From: JAJDYQ01 sp942491945
GTDB lineage: Bacteria; Pseudomonadota; Gammaproteobacteria; JAJDYQ01
Direction of reading: 5' to 3'
Assembly (NCBI GenBank): GCA_942491945.1
Contig: CALODD010000037.1
Coordinates: forward strand, 78,154 to 142,153
Length of the DNA: 64,000 nucleotides
Positions 17,030 through 26,078 of the stretch are shown here, in pieces (position 1 is the stretch's first letter; every line of letters begins with the position of its first letter). The notes beneath the pieces are model-generated. The model saw nothing but the letters and a program-made list of their open reading frames with translations. It had not been told where the DNA came from and ran no database searches. The translations under genes and the position numbers were made by a program.

Positions 17030-19543
17030 ATGGCAATTTTGGGATCATTCAGTCTTGGCGGCGCGCTAGACAAAATACTGACCACAGGCGATATTGAAGC
17101 GCCTGCAGTTCAGTCCGCGCTGAAGAAACTGACTGATAACCCCAAGGCCGCGATGGAGAAAGTGCTCAATGTAATCGCTTCCGGTCCGAGACTGCATCAC
17201 TCAACAGCGTATAAGCTGGTTAGCCGCTTACTGGACAACACAACGGTTGGCATGGTGATGCAGGCATTACCCTCCTTTCCCGATGACGCTCAGGCACAAA
17301 TTGCTACAACTCTAAATACCAGCAATCAATATGACCCACATTTGTTACTACCGTATTTGCGCACACCACTAAATACCTCACTCTGTAAAGATATGCTCAC
17401 AGCGCATCGCCGAGATTTTAAAGCTGCAAAATTACTCTCCGCAGTCATCAAAATTGACCCGGATTTACAGGACAATGTATTCGAACTCATTCATGCCAAT
17501 GTCGATGAAACAGCGCTTGCTGAAGCGATCGCCCTGAGTCATAGCAAAGACGACAATATTCGAACACAGGTCACCAGCATCATCGCCGAGTTTGACAATC
17601 CGGCGGCCCAGGAAGCACTGATGACCCTGTTGAATGACAACAGTCAAAAGGTTCGTCTTAATGCCCTGCGAGGTCTTGTCAAAATACGTGCTGATCTAGC
17701 AACAGGTGATTTATTCCGTTTGATGTCAAAAGCAAAGAAAGAAGAATCGCCTTTAGTAAAGGCATTAATTAGCTGCTCCACCGACCCTAAGCTACTAGAA
17801 AACTTCATCGAGGCACTATTCGCACCGAAAGGCAAAATGAAGCCACTTGCCATCGCTGGCCTGTCTGAATTAATGAATAAAGACGTGCTATATGAAATTT
17901 TTTACGAATTGCATGATAAGCCAGAAGCCACGCAGGATTCTATGATCCGTTCACTACAGGATGCAGGTGGCGAAAAGTTTCTGACGGCCGCCAATGAATT
18001 ACTCAGTCACTACGACGAAGATATACGACGACTGGCGGCGAATGCATTCCATGAACAGGATACCGGTGAAGAAACTGTGATTGAAGGTATGTTGAATGGC
18101 CTAGCCGTCGACATACCTAACAATTTAAAGCTGGAATACATTGAAAAACTCGGACACGCTGGTGTCACTAGCGCAGTCGATCCACTCATTAAAATTTTAG
18201 GCAGCGAAGACACCGAACTATTCGCGCCTTCGCTAGATGCACTGGCAAGTATTGGCGACCCAAAAGCACTGGCTGCGGCTTTTGAAGCTCTGAACGCCAA
18301 AGACATTGAAATCCAGACAAGTGCGCTGAAGTGTCTAAATGCCATTACACCAGACAAGTTTGCTGAACGCTTACGTGACCAGTTATTAGAGCTATCCAAC
18401 CATGTCCATGAAGATGTCATAGAGGAACTAGTCAATACGGTTGAAACACTGACTGACAAGCACAACCTTCGCACCACAACGCATTACAAACGCACGATTG
18501 AGTCGCTTAAAAAATCCGATAACGATGAATTTGGATTTGCGCCCGAAGCTTCGTCAGCGAATAGCATGTTTGCTCCTGAAGAAGAATCGAGTTCGTCTTA
18601 CTCCATGTTCGGTAAGGATGAAGCTGATAATGGCGTCTTTGGCGTGGTCGATGAAACCGATAGCGGATCTGGAGATGAATCAGCTGAGCCAGCAGAAGAA
18701 CCTGTCTTTGCGGTCAATCTCGAAGAAGGGCTAGTACTGAATGACCGCTATGAGTTGATCCGAGAAATTGGCCGTGGTGGTTATGGTTCCGTCTGGCTAA
18801 TAAAAGACAACTTCATCCAGGAAGAAATGGTGATGAAGTTTCTTCATCAACAGCTGGTATCAGACGATATTGCTATTGAACGTTTTATTCGCGAGCTACG
18901 ACTGGCACGAAAGATTACTCACAAGAACATTATTCGTTTGTTCGACTATCTCGATCTAGGCAAGGTCACTGCGATCTCCATGGAATACTTCGAGGGCGCA
19001 GCACTCTCCAGCCTCATCAAAGACGGGCCGATAGAAATTAATGCGATTGCCAAGATTGCATCCATCACCTGCGATGCCCTGCATTCGGCGCATGAAGCCG
19101 GCGTTATTCACCGCGATATGAAACCGGCAAACATTCTGGTCGACACTAACCATGAAATAAAAATTGTCGACTTCGGCATTGCAGCGGCCAGCAAACATGC
19201 AGAATCCAGACTAACCCGTACCGGTACTCTCATTGGTACGCCGACCTATATTTCACCCGAGCAAATTCAGGGTAAAGCGGTTGATGCCAGAACGGACATC
19301 TATAGTCTGGGCATCATCATGTACGAAATGTTATCCGGCTCACCGCCATATCTGGCTGATGACCCGATGGCACTAATTTTCATGCATGTTGAAGGCAGTG
19401 CACGACGAATTGATGACGTCAATCCGCTGGTTCCAAAGGAATTCGCTGATATCGTTCATAAGTGCATATTGCCTGATCCTGATGAACGCTTTCAGAGCAT
19501 GCTAGAACTACGCGAAGCAATTTCTCAAACAGGTTTAGCCTGA
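17030..19543 (+). CDS. HEAT-repeat protein fused to a Ser/Thr kinase
   Basis: An 837-residue fusion. Residues about 90-490 are helical HEAT-like repeats, for example LMTLLNDNSQKVRLNALRGL and DPLIKILGSEDTELFAPSL. Residues about 500-565 are an acidic linker rich in Glu, Ser and Asp. From about 570 to the end is a complete Hanks-type kinase: glycine loop IGRGGYGSVW, the lysine in MVMKFL, HRDMKPANIL, DFG and GTPTYISPEQ. There is no transmembrane helix, so it is cytosolic. HEAT repeats usually bind partner proteins, so the scaffold may select the kinase substrate. The order scaffold-then-kinase is unusual. It is followed 26 bp later by the fetAB-like pair, without obvious functional link. Confidence 0.9.
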   Translation: MAILGSFSLGGALDKILTTGDIEAPAVQSALKKLTDNPKAAMEKVLNVIASGPRLHHSTAYKLVSRLLDNTTVGMVMQALPSFPDDAQAQIATTLNTSNQYDPHLLLPYLRTPLNTSLCKDMLTAHRRDFKAAKLLSAVIKIDPDLQDNVFELIHANVDETALAEAIALSHSKDDNIRTQVTSIIAEFDNPAAQEALMTLLNDNSQKVRLNALRGLVKIRADLATGDLFRLMSKAKKEESPLVKALISCSTDPKLLENFIEALFAPKGKMKPLAIAGLSELMNKDVLYEIFYELHDKPEATQDSMIRSLQDAGGEKFLTAANELLSHYDEDIRRLAANAFHEQDTGEETVIEGMLNGLAVDIPNNLKLEYIEKLGHAGVTSAVDPLIKILGSEDTELFAPSLDALASIGDPKALAAAFEALNAKDIEIQTSALKCLNAITPDKFAERLRDQLLELSNHVHEDVIEELVNTVETLTDKHNLRTTTHYKRTIESLKKSDNDEFGFAPEASSANSMFAPEEESSSSYSMFGKDEADNGVFGVVDETDSGSGDESAEPAEEPVFAVNLEEGLVLNDRYELIREIGRGGYGSVWLIKDNFIQEEMVMKFLHQQLVSDDIAIERFIRELRLARKITHKNIIRLFDYLDLGKVTAISMEYFEGAALSSLIKDGPIEINAIAKIASITCDALHSAHEAGVIHRDMKPANILVDTNHEIKIVDFGIAAASKHAESRLTRTGTLIGTPTYISPEQIQGKAVDARTDIYSLGIIMYEMLSGSPPYLADDPMALIFMHVEGSARRIDDVNPLVPKEFADIVHKCILPDPDERFQSMLELREAISQTGLA

Positions 19544-19569
19544 ATAATCGCATCTCCAGGTAACAGGCT

Positions 19570-20178
19570 TTGCTAGATATCCAGAATCTTAAGACCTGTT
19601 GCCACGATAACATCTGTCTTACTGTTACTTTAGGTGAATCCATTAGCATTGGCGGGCCATCCGGCTGTGGAAAGAGCGTTTTCCTTAGAGCAGTGAGTGA
19701 TCTCGACCCACACGAAGGTAGCATCACTCTCGACAATCAGAACCAGCAGGACACACCAGCTCCACAATGGCGTAAGCAAGTGGGCTTCCTACCGGCAGAA
19801 TATTTCTTCTGGACTGAAACTGTCACAACCTGCTTCGATGACACACAGCAACCCGGCTGGCTGTCTTCATCCATGCTGGAACTTGGATTGAATACTTCAA
19901 TTTTAGCGCGTCCGGTAAACCAGCTTTCAGCTGGAGAAAAACAGCGTATGGCCTTTCTGCGCTTACTGATGAATCAACCACGCTGCCTGTTACTTGATGA
20001 GTCATGTTCACATCTCGATGACGAAACAACGTTAGCCGTTGAAAAAATCATTCTGAATTACCAACAGCAATCTAACGCTATGGTCATATGGGTAAGTCAT
20101 GACAAGCAACAACGGCAACGAGTTGCTTCACGTCACTTAATGCTGACAGATACCGGGCTGGTAGAGGCATCGTCATGA
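19570..20178 (+). CDS. fetA: ABC transporter ATP-binding protein, FetA-like
   Basis: A 202-residue ATPase of an ABC transporter. Walker A is GGPSGCGKSVFLRAV (GxxGxGKS), the signature is LSAGEKQRMAFLRLL, and Walker B is CLLLDESCSHLD, followed by the switch histidine in VSHD. The pairing with a FetB-type permease identifies it as the FetAB/YbbLM group, which in E. coli is linked to iron export and peroxide resistance. The start is TTG, preceded by an AGGTAACAGG stretch. It overlaps fetB by 4 bp. The name is by similarity of the pair, so the transported substrate is uncertain. Confidence 0.85.
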   Translation: MLDIQNLKTCCHDNICLTVTLGESISIGGPSGCGKSVFLRAVSDLDPHEGSITLDNQNQQDTPAPQWRKQVGFLPAEYFFWTETVTTCFDDTQQPGWLSSSMLELGLNTSILARPVNQLSAGEKQRMAFLRLLMNQPRCLLLDESCSHLDDETTLAVEKIILNYQQQSNAMVIWVSHDKQQRQRVASRHLMLTDTGLVEASS

Positions 20179-20981
20179 ATCTGGTGATACCACTGACTGC
20201 GATTGACCTGGCAATATCGGCTTTACTCGTACTGCTTCTAGCGGGTGTCACCATCATCCAGCAATTGCAGCTCGCAAAAATACTAATCATCTCGGCAGTG
20301 CGTGCGTTCTTACAGCTGTTGTTACTTGGCTATATTCTGAACATCATTTTCGAGTTGCAGGAAGTCACCTGGATACTCGCCATCACCATCGTCATGCTGT
20401 TGGTTGCCGGCTATGAAGTAATGTCTCGGCAACATCGTAAACTCAAAGGCTGGTGGGGGTTTGGTACTGGAACTGTTTCACTCTTTATCTCATCTTTTTG
20501 CGTCATGCTCATCACTTTGACCAGCATCATAAATATTGACCCCTGGTATGAGCCGCAATATTTGATTCCAATCATGGGCATGTTACTGGGAAATACCATG
20601 ACCGGGATTGCCGTCAGCATGGATCGTCTGCTGGAAGACACCTGGGTACAACGCGGCATGATAGAAACTCGTTTGTGTCTGGGACATACCGCTTCTGAGG
20701 CCATTTCTGATTTACGCCGCAAAGCCTTGCGCAGTGGTTTAATTCCCCTGATTAATTCCATGGCAGTTGCGGGAAATGTCAGTCTGCCAGGCATGATGAC
20801 AGGGCAGATACTCGCAGGCGTGGAACCACTGGAAGCAGCCAAGTACCAGATCCTTATTTTCTTTCTCATTACGGCAGGAACCGGCTTCGGTGCCTGGGGT
20901 GCAGTCACATTGGCAAGCTATCGCCTGTTTGATGATCGTCATCGACTACGGCTGGAGCGACTGAAACAACCTGATGCATAA
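20175..20981 (+). CDS. fetB: ABC transporter permease, FetB-like
   Basis: A 268-residue inner-membrane protein with about six or seven hydrophobic helices. It shows the FetB family elements: PLTAIDLAISALLVLLLAG at the N-terminus, PIMGMLLGNTMTGIAVSMDR in the middle, ETRLCLGHTASEA, and the coupling region SVAGNVSLPGMMTGQILAG-like segment near 200. It overlaps the ATPase gene by 4 bp (ATGA), so the two are translationally coupled and form one transporter. Family members in E. coli affect iron homeostasis, and export of a metal is the most likely role. Confidence 0.88.
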   Translation: MNLVIPLTAIDLAISALLVLLLAGVTIIQQLQLAKILIISAVRAFLQLLLLGYILNIIFELQEVTWILAITIVMLLVAGYEVMSRQHRKLKGWWGFGTGTVSLFISSFCVMLITLTSIINIDPWYEPQYLIPIMGMLLGNTMTGIAVSMDRLLEDTWVQRGMIETRLCLGHTASEAISDLRRKALRSGLIPLINSMAVAGNVSLPGMMTGQILAGVEPLEAAKYQILIFFLITAGTGFGAWGAVTLASYRLFDDRHRLRLERLKQPDA

Positions 20982-21075
20982 CCGACCTTTTTGTTCACTG
21001 TAGTTATTCCTAATCAGGGTTATCTACCCGTCATAGTTGCATCCGCTATAATCCGCACCACACACGGGGGCTCCA

Positions 21076-22200
21076 ATGACAACTATCGCAATTATCGGAT
21101 CAGGCTTTGCCAGCTGCACGGCAGTCAAAACACTCAGAAGCAATGGCTACCAGGGTGATATCACTGTTGTTTCACCTAAGGCAGAATTATTTTATTTTCC
21201 AAGCCTGATCTGGGTCGCGAGCGGTGGCCGTGATGAAAGCAGCCTGCGAGTCGACCTGAGCAACTTCTATAAGCGCCATAAGGTCACTCATGTTACTGCA
21301 CGTGCCACTGGGCTTGATGCCGGTAGCAATACACTTAAAACCAGTGCCGACGATATTAGTTATGACTATCTCATCATAGCCAGTGGTGGTCGCTATATCC
21401 GTAAACTACCGGGCATAGAGCACGCACATATCGCCTGCGCGGGTTGGGAACCAACCAAAGCCTGGGCCGACAAACTCAACAGCATGGAGTCAGGAAAACT
21501 GGCCTTCGGTTTCGCCAGCAATCCCAAAGAGCCTTCAGCCATGCGAGGCGGCCCGGTGTTCGAATTTCTATTTGGTACGGACACGCTACTCAAACAGCGT
21601 GGCAAACGTGATAATTTTGAACTGCATTTCTTCTCGCCAGCTCCGAAGCCCGGTGCGCGCATGGGAGAAAAAGCGGTCGACCGCCTGCTTGGGGAGATGA
21701 AAAAGCGTGGTATCACAACCCATCTTGGCAACAAGATGAAAGGCATGGAAGCCAATAACGTCATGACCGAAGCCGAAAGCTTCGACGCCGACCTGATTAT
21801 GTTTATCCCAGGGATGACTGGCCCAGATTGGGCTGCAGACAGCGGACTTACACTGTCGGATGGAGGCTTTTTCAAGGCTGAAGAAAACTGTCGAGTAGCA
21901 GACTCAGAAAATGTTTATGTCGCCGGTGATGCCGGTAGCTTCCCAGGCCCAGACTGGAAACCGAAACAAGCTCACATGGCTGATTTACAGGCAGAAGCTG
22001 CTGCCAAAAATATTATCGGCCAGATAGAAGGTAAGGCAACAGACCATACGTTCAAGACCGAGCTCATCTGTATTGTTGATAGCATCAACAATGGCACTAT
22101 GGTGTATCGCGATCCAAAACGTACCATGCAATTACGTGGCATTGTCTTTCACTGGGCTAAGTCACTGTTTGAGTGGAATTATCTGCGCCCCTATCGCTAG
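21076..22200 (+). CDS. Sulfide:quinone oxidoreductase-like FAD flavoprotein
   Basis: A 374-residue two-dinucleotide-fold flavoprotein. The N-terminal FAD site is IAIIGSGFASCTAVKTL and the second FAD contact is NVYVAGDAGSFPGP near 275. Two cysteines, in ACAGWEP near 117 and in LICIVDS near 334, fall where SQR and flavocytochrome c sulfide dehydrogenases have their redox pair. There is no N-terminal signal, so it probably sits on the cytoplasmic face of the membrane through its amphipathic C-terminus FHWAKSLFEWNYLRPY. It could oxidise sulfide to quinone, or be an NDH-2-like relative. A TATAAT box lies at 21047-21052 upstream. Confidence 0.82.
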   Translation: MTTIAIIGSGFASCTAVKTLRSNGYQGDITVVSPKAELFYFPSLIWVASGGRDESSLRVDLSNFYKRHKVTHVTARATGLDAGSNTLKTSADDISYDYLIIASGGRYIRKLPGIEHAHIACAGWEPTKAWADKLNSMESGKLAFGFASNPKEPSAMRGGPVFEFLFGTDTLLKQRGKRDNFELHFFSPAPKPGARMGEKAVDRLLGEMKKRGITTHLGNKMKGMEANNVMTEAESFDADLIMFIPGMTGPDWAADSGLTLSDGGFFKAEENCRVADSENVYVAGDAGSFPGPDWKPKQAHMADLQAEAAAKNIIGQIEGKATDHTFKTELICIVDSINNGTMVYRDPKRTMQLRGIVFHWAKSLFEWNYLRPYR

Positions 22201-22224
22201 TAAGTTTTTAGTTCACCCATTCAA

Positions 22225-23502
22225 TTACGCGCTAGACACCCAGCTGGTTTTGACCTGATTTCGTCCTGCGTCTTTTGCTTCATACAGCGCACGATCCGCT
22301 TCTGTGATTAATATCGAGTAATCATCGGTTTTTGCTTCATCCACAACCATTGAACCAATACTGACCGTGACATACTCAGCCGCTGCAGATGATTTATGTG
22401 GGATAGCCAGGGCTTCCACAGCCTGCCTGACTTTGTCCGCGACTTTCAATGCACATTCTCGTGAACAGTCGGCCAGTATCAGGGCAAATTCTTCACCGCC
22501 ATATCGTGCAGCCGTATCGCCTGGACGTCTAGCACAGTCACTGAGAACTTGAGCAATTGTTTTCAACACTTCATCACCGGCCTGATGCATATAAGTATCG
22601 TTATAGGCCTTAAAGTAATCGACATCGATGATCAGTAAAGCGATCGGTCGCTCATCGCGACGACAGCGCGCCCACTCTCGAGCAATTCCCGCATCGAAAC
22701 TACGGCGATTAGCAATTAATGTCAGTGAGTCAATCGAAGAGAGATACTCCAGTCTGCCGACTGCTTCCTCCAGCTCAGCCTTAACCTTCTGTAAATCTTT
22801 TTCAATAATCTTACGTTCGGATAGCTCGGAATCCAGTTCAGATTTAGCCACCTGCAACTCATCATTCAAACGTTTTTGCTCAAGACGTAATTCGATAGCT
22901 TCACGATAACTATGATTCAGGCGCCAGGCTGAAATAATGAGGTATGAACCATATACCACTGTCATGATGCCGATAATAATCCCCGACATTCCCCCTGAGA
23001 CTAGCCAGACCGCAGCCATTGGCAACAGGATCGGAAAAATAAAACCGTAATAGGCATAGACCAAGGCTGCATTAGAGGTCAGTGCACCACCAGCCATACC
23101 TGTCATCATCAGTACACCCATGAGTGGATATAACTGATCATCTCCAAATGGCATGAAGGAAAATAAGCCCCAGGCCACGCCAAGCAAGCATGTCACCAGC
23201 ACGTAATGACGGGCACTTACCCGTGCCTGTTGCGCATCAAATGAGGCAGAGTCTGCATCTCTCAGGACATAGAATCGCAGTGCATTAATGGCCATCACCG
23301 CTGCAAACCACCACCAAAGTAACGCAATATCAACATCGTGAGCAAAAAACCACACGGCACCAATCGATACCAGAAAATTAGAGGCAATTGCCAGCGGCAA
23401 CTGCTGCCGCACCATACGAACCAGTTCGATTAACGCCGCTTCCGACTTTGCAAAATGTAATCCAGCTGAAACCAACACCACCCCCCAGTTTACCTGTCGC
23501 AC
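22225..23502 (-). CDS. Membrane-bound diguanylate cyclase
   Basis: A 425-residue protein that makes c-di-GMP. The first 200 residues hold about six hydrophobic segments. Residues about 205-255 form a coiled coil (LEQKRLNDELQVAKSELDSE). The C-terminal GGDEF domain has the active-site motif RYGGEEFALIL and an intact inhibitory I-site RPGD five residues before it, so it should be active and feedback controlled. There is no EAL domain. It stands alone and converges with the SQR-like gene. The membrane domain may sense a signal, but no known sensor family was recognised. Confidence 0.93.
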   Translation of the reverse strand: MRQVNWGVVLVSAGLHFAKSEAALIELVRMVRQQLPLAIASNFLVSIGAVWFFAHDVDIALLWWWFAAVMAINALRFYVLRDADSASFDAQQARVSARHYVLVTCLLGVAWGLFSFMPFGDDQLYPLMGVLMMTGMAGGALTSNAALVYAYYGFIFPILLPMAAVWLVSGGMSGIIIGIMTVVYGSYLIISAWRLNHSYREAIELRLEQKRLNDELQVAKSELDSELSERKIIEKDLQKVKAELEEAVGRLEYLSSIDSLTLIANRRSFDAGIAREWARCRRDERPIALLIIDVDYFKAYNDTYMHQAGDEVLKTIAQVLSDCARRPGDTAARYGGEEFALILADCSRECALKVADKVRQAVEALAIPHKSSAAAEYVTVSIGSMVVDEAKTDDYSILITEADRALYEAKDAGRNQVKTSWVSSA

Positions 23503-23644
23503 AGTGTAAGCCTGCCCATATATGAGACACTGTCTAATATGGGTATTTTCTTACCACTTAACATTTATTTACATTTCGGGAATGCATAATTAAGCCCCAG
23601 CGTGCAACGTTTACGCGAAATTTCTGTCATAAATTAGCGATTGC

Positions 23645-23658
23645 TTAACATTTGTTAA
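23645..23658. promoter_or_regulatory. Inverted repeat and promoter region of the cytochrome c gene
   Basis: A perfect inverted repeat TTAACA-TT-TGTTAA lies 100 bp before the cytochrome start. The sequence CTTAACATTT also occurs once about 90 bp upstream. A TATAAT box follows at 23692-23697, with only a weak -35. The repeat is well placed to be an operator, but the regulator is unknown. Confidence 0.35.
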
Positions 23659-23759
23659 CCGCAACAGGCTTTCATCATGCTGATTTTTCAATATAATCCG
23701 CATGGAAATTTTTAACGGGCTAACCCCCGAATATGTACCGATACCCTTGGAGGTTCTGA

Positions 23760-24068
23760 ATGAAAATCGTAAACACTGCAATTATTGCTATTTCTATGAT
23801 GGCTGCAGCTCCTGCTATGGCAGGTGATGCTGGCGCTGGTGAAGCTGCATACAACGGCAAAGGCTGCTCAGGCTGCCATGGTGCTGGTGGTAACAGCCAG
23901 ATTCCTACTTACCCTAAATTAAGTGGTAAAGGCGCTGACGTTATTGCTAAAGCACTGACTGATTTCAAATCTGGCGCACGTAAAGAGCCAACTATGAACG
24001 CTATGGCTGCTGGCCTGAGCGATGCGGATGTTGCTAACATCGCTGCTTATCTAGGCGCTCAAAAGTAA
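23760..24068 (+). CDS. Periplasmic class I cytochrome c
   Basis: A 102-residue precursor. Residues 1-21 are a signal peptide ending APAMA before GDAGAG. The heme site is CSGCH near residue 36, and the distal methionine is probably in EPTMNAMAAGL near 78. The mature protein of about 80 residues is a small soluble electron carrier in the periplasm. Its codon use is strongly biased to GCT and GGT, suggesting high expression. A good ribosome site, TTGGAGG, precedes the ATG and a strong terminator follows. It may take electrons from sulfur or quinol oxidation, which is inference. Confidence 0.93.
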   Translation: MKIVNTAIIAISMMAAAPAMAGDAGAGEAAYNGKGCSGCHGAGGNSQIPTYPKLSGKGADVIAKALTDFKSGARKEPTMNAMAAGLSDADVANIAAYLGAQK

Positions 24069-24100
24069 TCATTGATTACTTTTCAGGCTTTGCCTGAAAT

Positions 24101-24130
24101 AAAAAAGCCGACCATTGGTCGGCTTTTTTT
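24101..24130 (+). terminator. Rho-independent terminator after cytochrome c
   Basis: An AAAAAAGCCGACC stem pairs with GGTCGGCTTTTTTT around a short ATT loop, ending in a run of seven T. The flanking A-run makes it work in both directions, so it may also end the convergent 85-residue gene at 24151. Confidence 0.92.
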
Positions 24131-24150
24131 ATGTCTGCTCGAATGAACTA

Positions 24151-24408
24151 TCAGAAGTTTTTCATGCCAAAGTGACCGCGTTCACCTGAATCACTGTCGA
24201 CCATTTTGTCGGTCTCAATCGCCAGCTCAACGGCCATACTGATGGCTTTTTGCATGGCGCTCTTCTGATTATCCTCGGTGACTTTGCCACTGCCCACCAT
24301 TTGCGAAAAAATTGCTGTCGCTGCTTCATAGATAACAGTTGGAAGAACCAGGTCACTGCGCGCCACCCGAATTCGTGTCATTTCCGACATATCACGTAGA
24401 TCAGACAT
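24151..24408 (-). CDS. Small hypothetical protein (85 residues)
   Basis: I do not recognise this family. It is a soluble, mainly helical protein without signal peptide, cysteines or known motif. The middle segment AATAIFSQMVGSGKV followed by SAMQKAISMAVELAIETDKMV looks like two amphipathic helices. The start ATG at 24408 has a strong AAGGAG ribosome site, which supports real translation. It converges with cytochrome c and shares the bidirectional terminator. It is divergent from the MerB-like gene, with a 99-bp promoter region between. Confidence 0.72.
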   Translation of the reverse strand: MSDLRDMSEMTRIRVARSDLVLPTVIYEAATAIFSQMVGSGKVTEDNQKSAMQKAISMAVELAIETDKMVDSDSGERGHFGMKNF

Positions 24409-24507
24409 CTCATTCTCCTTGAGTGCTAGTTTATTATCGTGCCGTTAATCATAGCCTGTTTACCGCCTATGTCCCATACTCAACTATCAGATATGGACTG
24501 AACTGAC

Positions 24508-25131
24508 ATGAATAACAAAGTTGATAATGCAGTAAAACGACTACAAAACATCTTACCTCTGGAACAAAACTTAACCGCGTTATCTACCCAGGATATCAAC
24601 GACTACCACAGTATTCTTCGTCAGTTTCTGGAGCATGGTCAGGTAACCCAGAGCAATATCTACGCTGCCAGTAAATTAGCGGAACTCGGCTTTATTGTAC
24701 TCAACGAAGAGAATGGTATTACCGGCGCTTACCCGTTTACCTCCGAGGATAGAATACACAAGGTACATTCGCCCTATGGGATATCACGTTGTATGTGTGC
24801 ACTCGATGCGTTGGCGATCGCTCCAATGTATGAACTCACCACAACCGTCATGTCTCAATGCCATAGTAGCCGCGCTGAAATCATGGTTCAGCAGGATAAC
24901 AAGCAAATCATCAATCCAGATGAATTAGACGAGACGGTGTTTGCCATAAACTGGAATGCCTCATGCGCGGCGACCAGTTGCTCTGATTCACTTTGTGGGG
25001 AAATGATATTCCTGAGAGGGGAAAATCACATCGAAAACTGGCTGAATGAAGACAAAGAACAACGAGAAATCTTCAATCTTACAGAGGCTGTTGAATTCGC
25101 GGCTGCGTTCTTCAAACCCCTCGTTGACTGA
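24508..25131 (+). CDS. Alkylmercury lyase (MerB)-like protein
   Basis: A 207-residue protein with the MerB fold pattern: a helical N-terminal winged-helix-like part, then AYPFT near 74 and RCMCALDALAI near 95-104. C97 and D100 match the spacing of the catalytic Cys96-Asp99 of plasmid MerB, and C158 in TSCSDSLCGE matches the second catalytic cysteine. The three key residues for cleaving the carbon-mercury bond are therefore present. There is no merA, merR or merT nearby, so this is a solitary chromosomal member, which might act on organomercurials or on another substrate. MerB identity is inferred from motifs alone. Confidence 0.75.
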   Translation: MNNKVDNAVKRLQNILPLEQNLTALSTQDINDYHSILRQFLEHGQVTQSNIYAASKLAELGFIVLNEENGITGAYPFTSEDRIHKVHSPYGISRCMCALDALAIAPMYELTTTVMSQCHSSRAEIMVQQDNKQIINPDELDETVFAINWNASCAATSCSDSLCGEMIFLRGENHIENWLNEDKEQREIFNLTEAVEFAAAFFKPLVD

Positions 25132-25151
25132 CTACGCTAGCAAATACCCGG

Positions 25152-26042
25152 TCAGCTAGGTAATGAGATAAAACGACCGGACGTATCGAGTGTTTTCGCG
25201 TTCGGATATAACTCACGCAAGGCTTTCTCAACATCAAAAGCAAAGGCTGTGGCCGATTGATAGCGATCAGAATCTGCTTTTGCCATCGCCCGTTTAACGA
25301 TGTGTTCTACAACATCCGGAATACCATCACGCAGCGAGCTCATTGGCTCGGGATCATCGTGCATAATCTGAAAAGCCGTATGGCGGTTATCGAACGGATA
25401 TTTACCGGTGAGAATCCGATACATGGTTGAGCCCAGGGCAAAGATGTCTGTTAGCTCAGAGATACGACGCTCGCGGTCAAAATGTTCGGGGGCCATATAT
25501 GCAATAGTACCGGTATCCCGCGAAGGCGGCTCCTCGATTTTATGCGACACACCAAAGTCCATAATCTTCACCATACCCTGGGCTGGGTGGTACATGATAT
25601 TGCCGGGTTTGATATCGCGATGTATGACACCGTGATAATGGATATATTCCAGTCCAAGACAGCACTTGTAGATAATATCCAGGGTCTCTTCTACATCTAG
25701 CGGCCCGGTGGCGTCCATATAGTCCTGAACAGAACGTCCAGGTACATACTCAACAACCATGTAATCGATCATGCCATTATCGATCACATCATAAATAGTA
25801 ATGATATTGGGGTGCGCGAATTTACCAGCGATGCGAGCTTCGTGATAAAACTCTTCGATCACCATTTTTAAGTCGTCTTTGCTCAAGGCTTCCGCCTTGG
25901 CTTTCTTGATCGCTACTTCACGGTCAAGCAATGGATCATAAGCACGGTATACGATGCCTGAAGCACCTTCACCGGCTTTTGTCTTCAATTCATAACGACC
26001 AATGTAGTTATTTGAACCAGAATTTCTGGCTGGAGCTCCCAT
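25152..26042 (-). CDS. Stand-alone Ser/Thr protein kinase
   Basis: A 296-residue kinase consisting almost only of the catalytic domain. It has the glycine loop AGEGASGIVYRA, the lysine in VAIKKA, HRDIKPGNIMYH, DFG in KIMDFGVSH, and the GTIAYMAPEHF activation segment. All catalytic residues are present. There is no transmembrane helix or sensor domain, so its specificity must come from partners. The short C-terminal tail after the domain ends in FISLPS. It lies 36 bp downstream of the slyD gene on the same strand and could be co-transcribed with it. This is the fourth Hanks kinase in the window. Confidence 0.92.
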   Translation of the reverse strand: MGAPARNSGSNNYIGRYELKTKAGEGASGIVYRAYDPLLDREVAIKKAKAEALSKDDLKMVIEEFYHEARIAGKFAHPNIITIYDVIDNGMIDYMVVEYVPGRSVQDYMDATGPLDVEETLDIIYKCCLGLEYIHYHGVIHRDIKPGNIMYHPAQGMVKIMDFGVSHKIEEPPSRDTGTIAYMAPEHFDRERRISELTDIFALGSTMYRILTGKYPFDNRHTAFQIMHDDPEPMSSLRDGIPDVVEHIVKRAMAKADSDRYQSATAFAFDVEKALRELYPNAKTLDTSGRFISLPS

Positions 26043-26078
26043 TACGTAATGATCCCTGGTTATTAATTATTTTCAGTG

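Noticed and set aside
24508..25131. A mercury-resistance operon
   Set aside because: Only the MerB-like gene is present; no merA, merR, merT or merP nearby.
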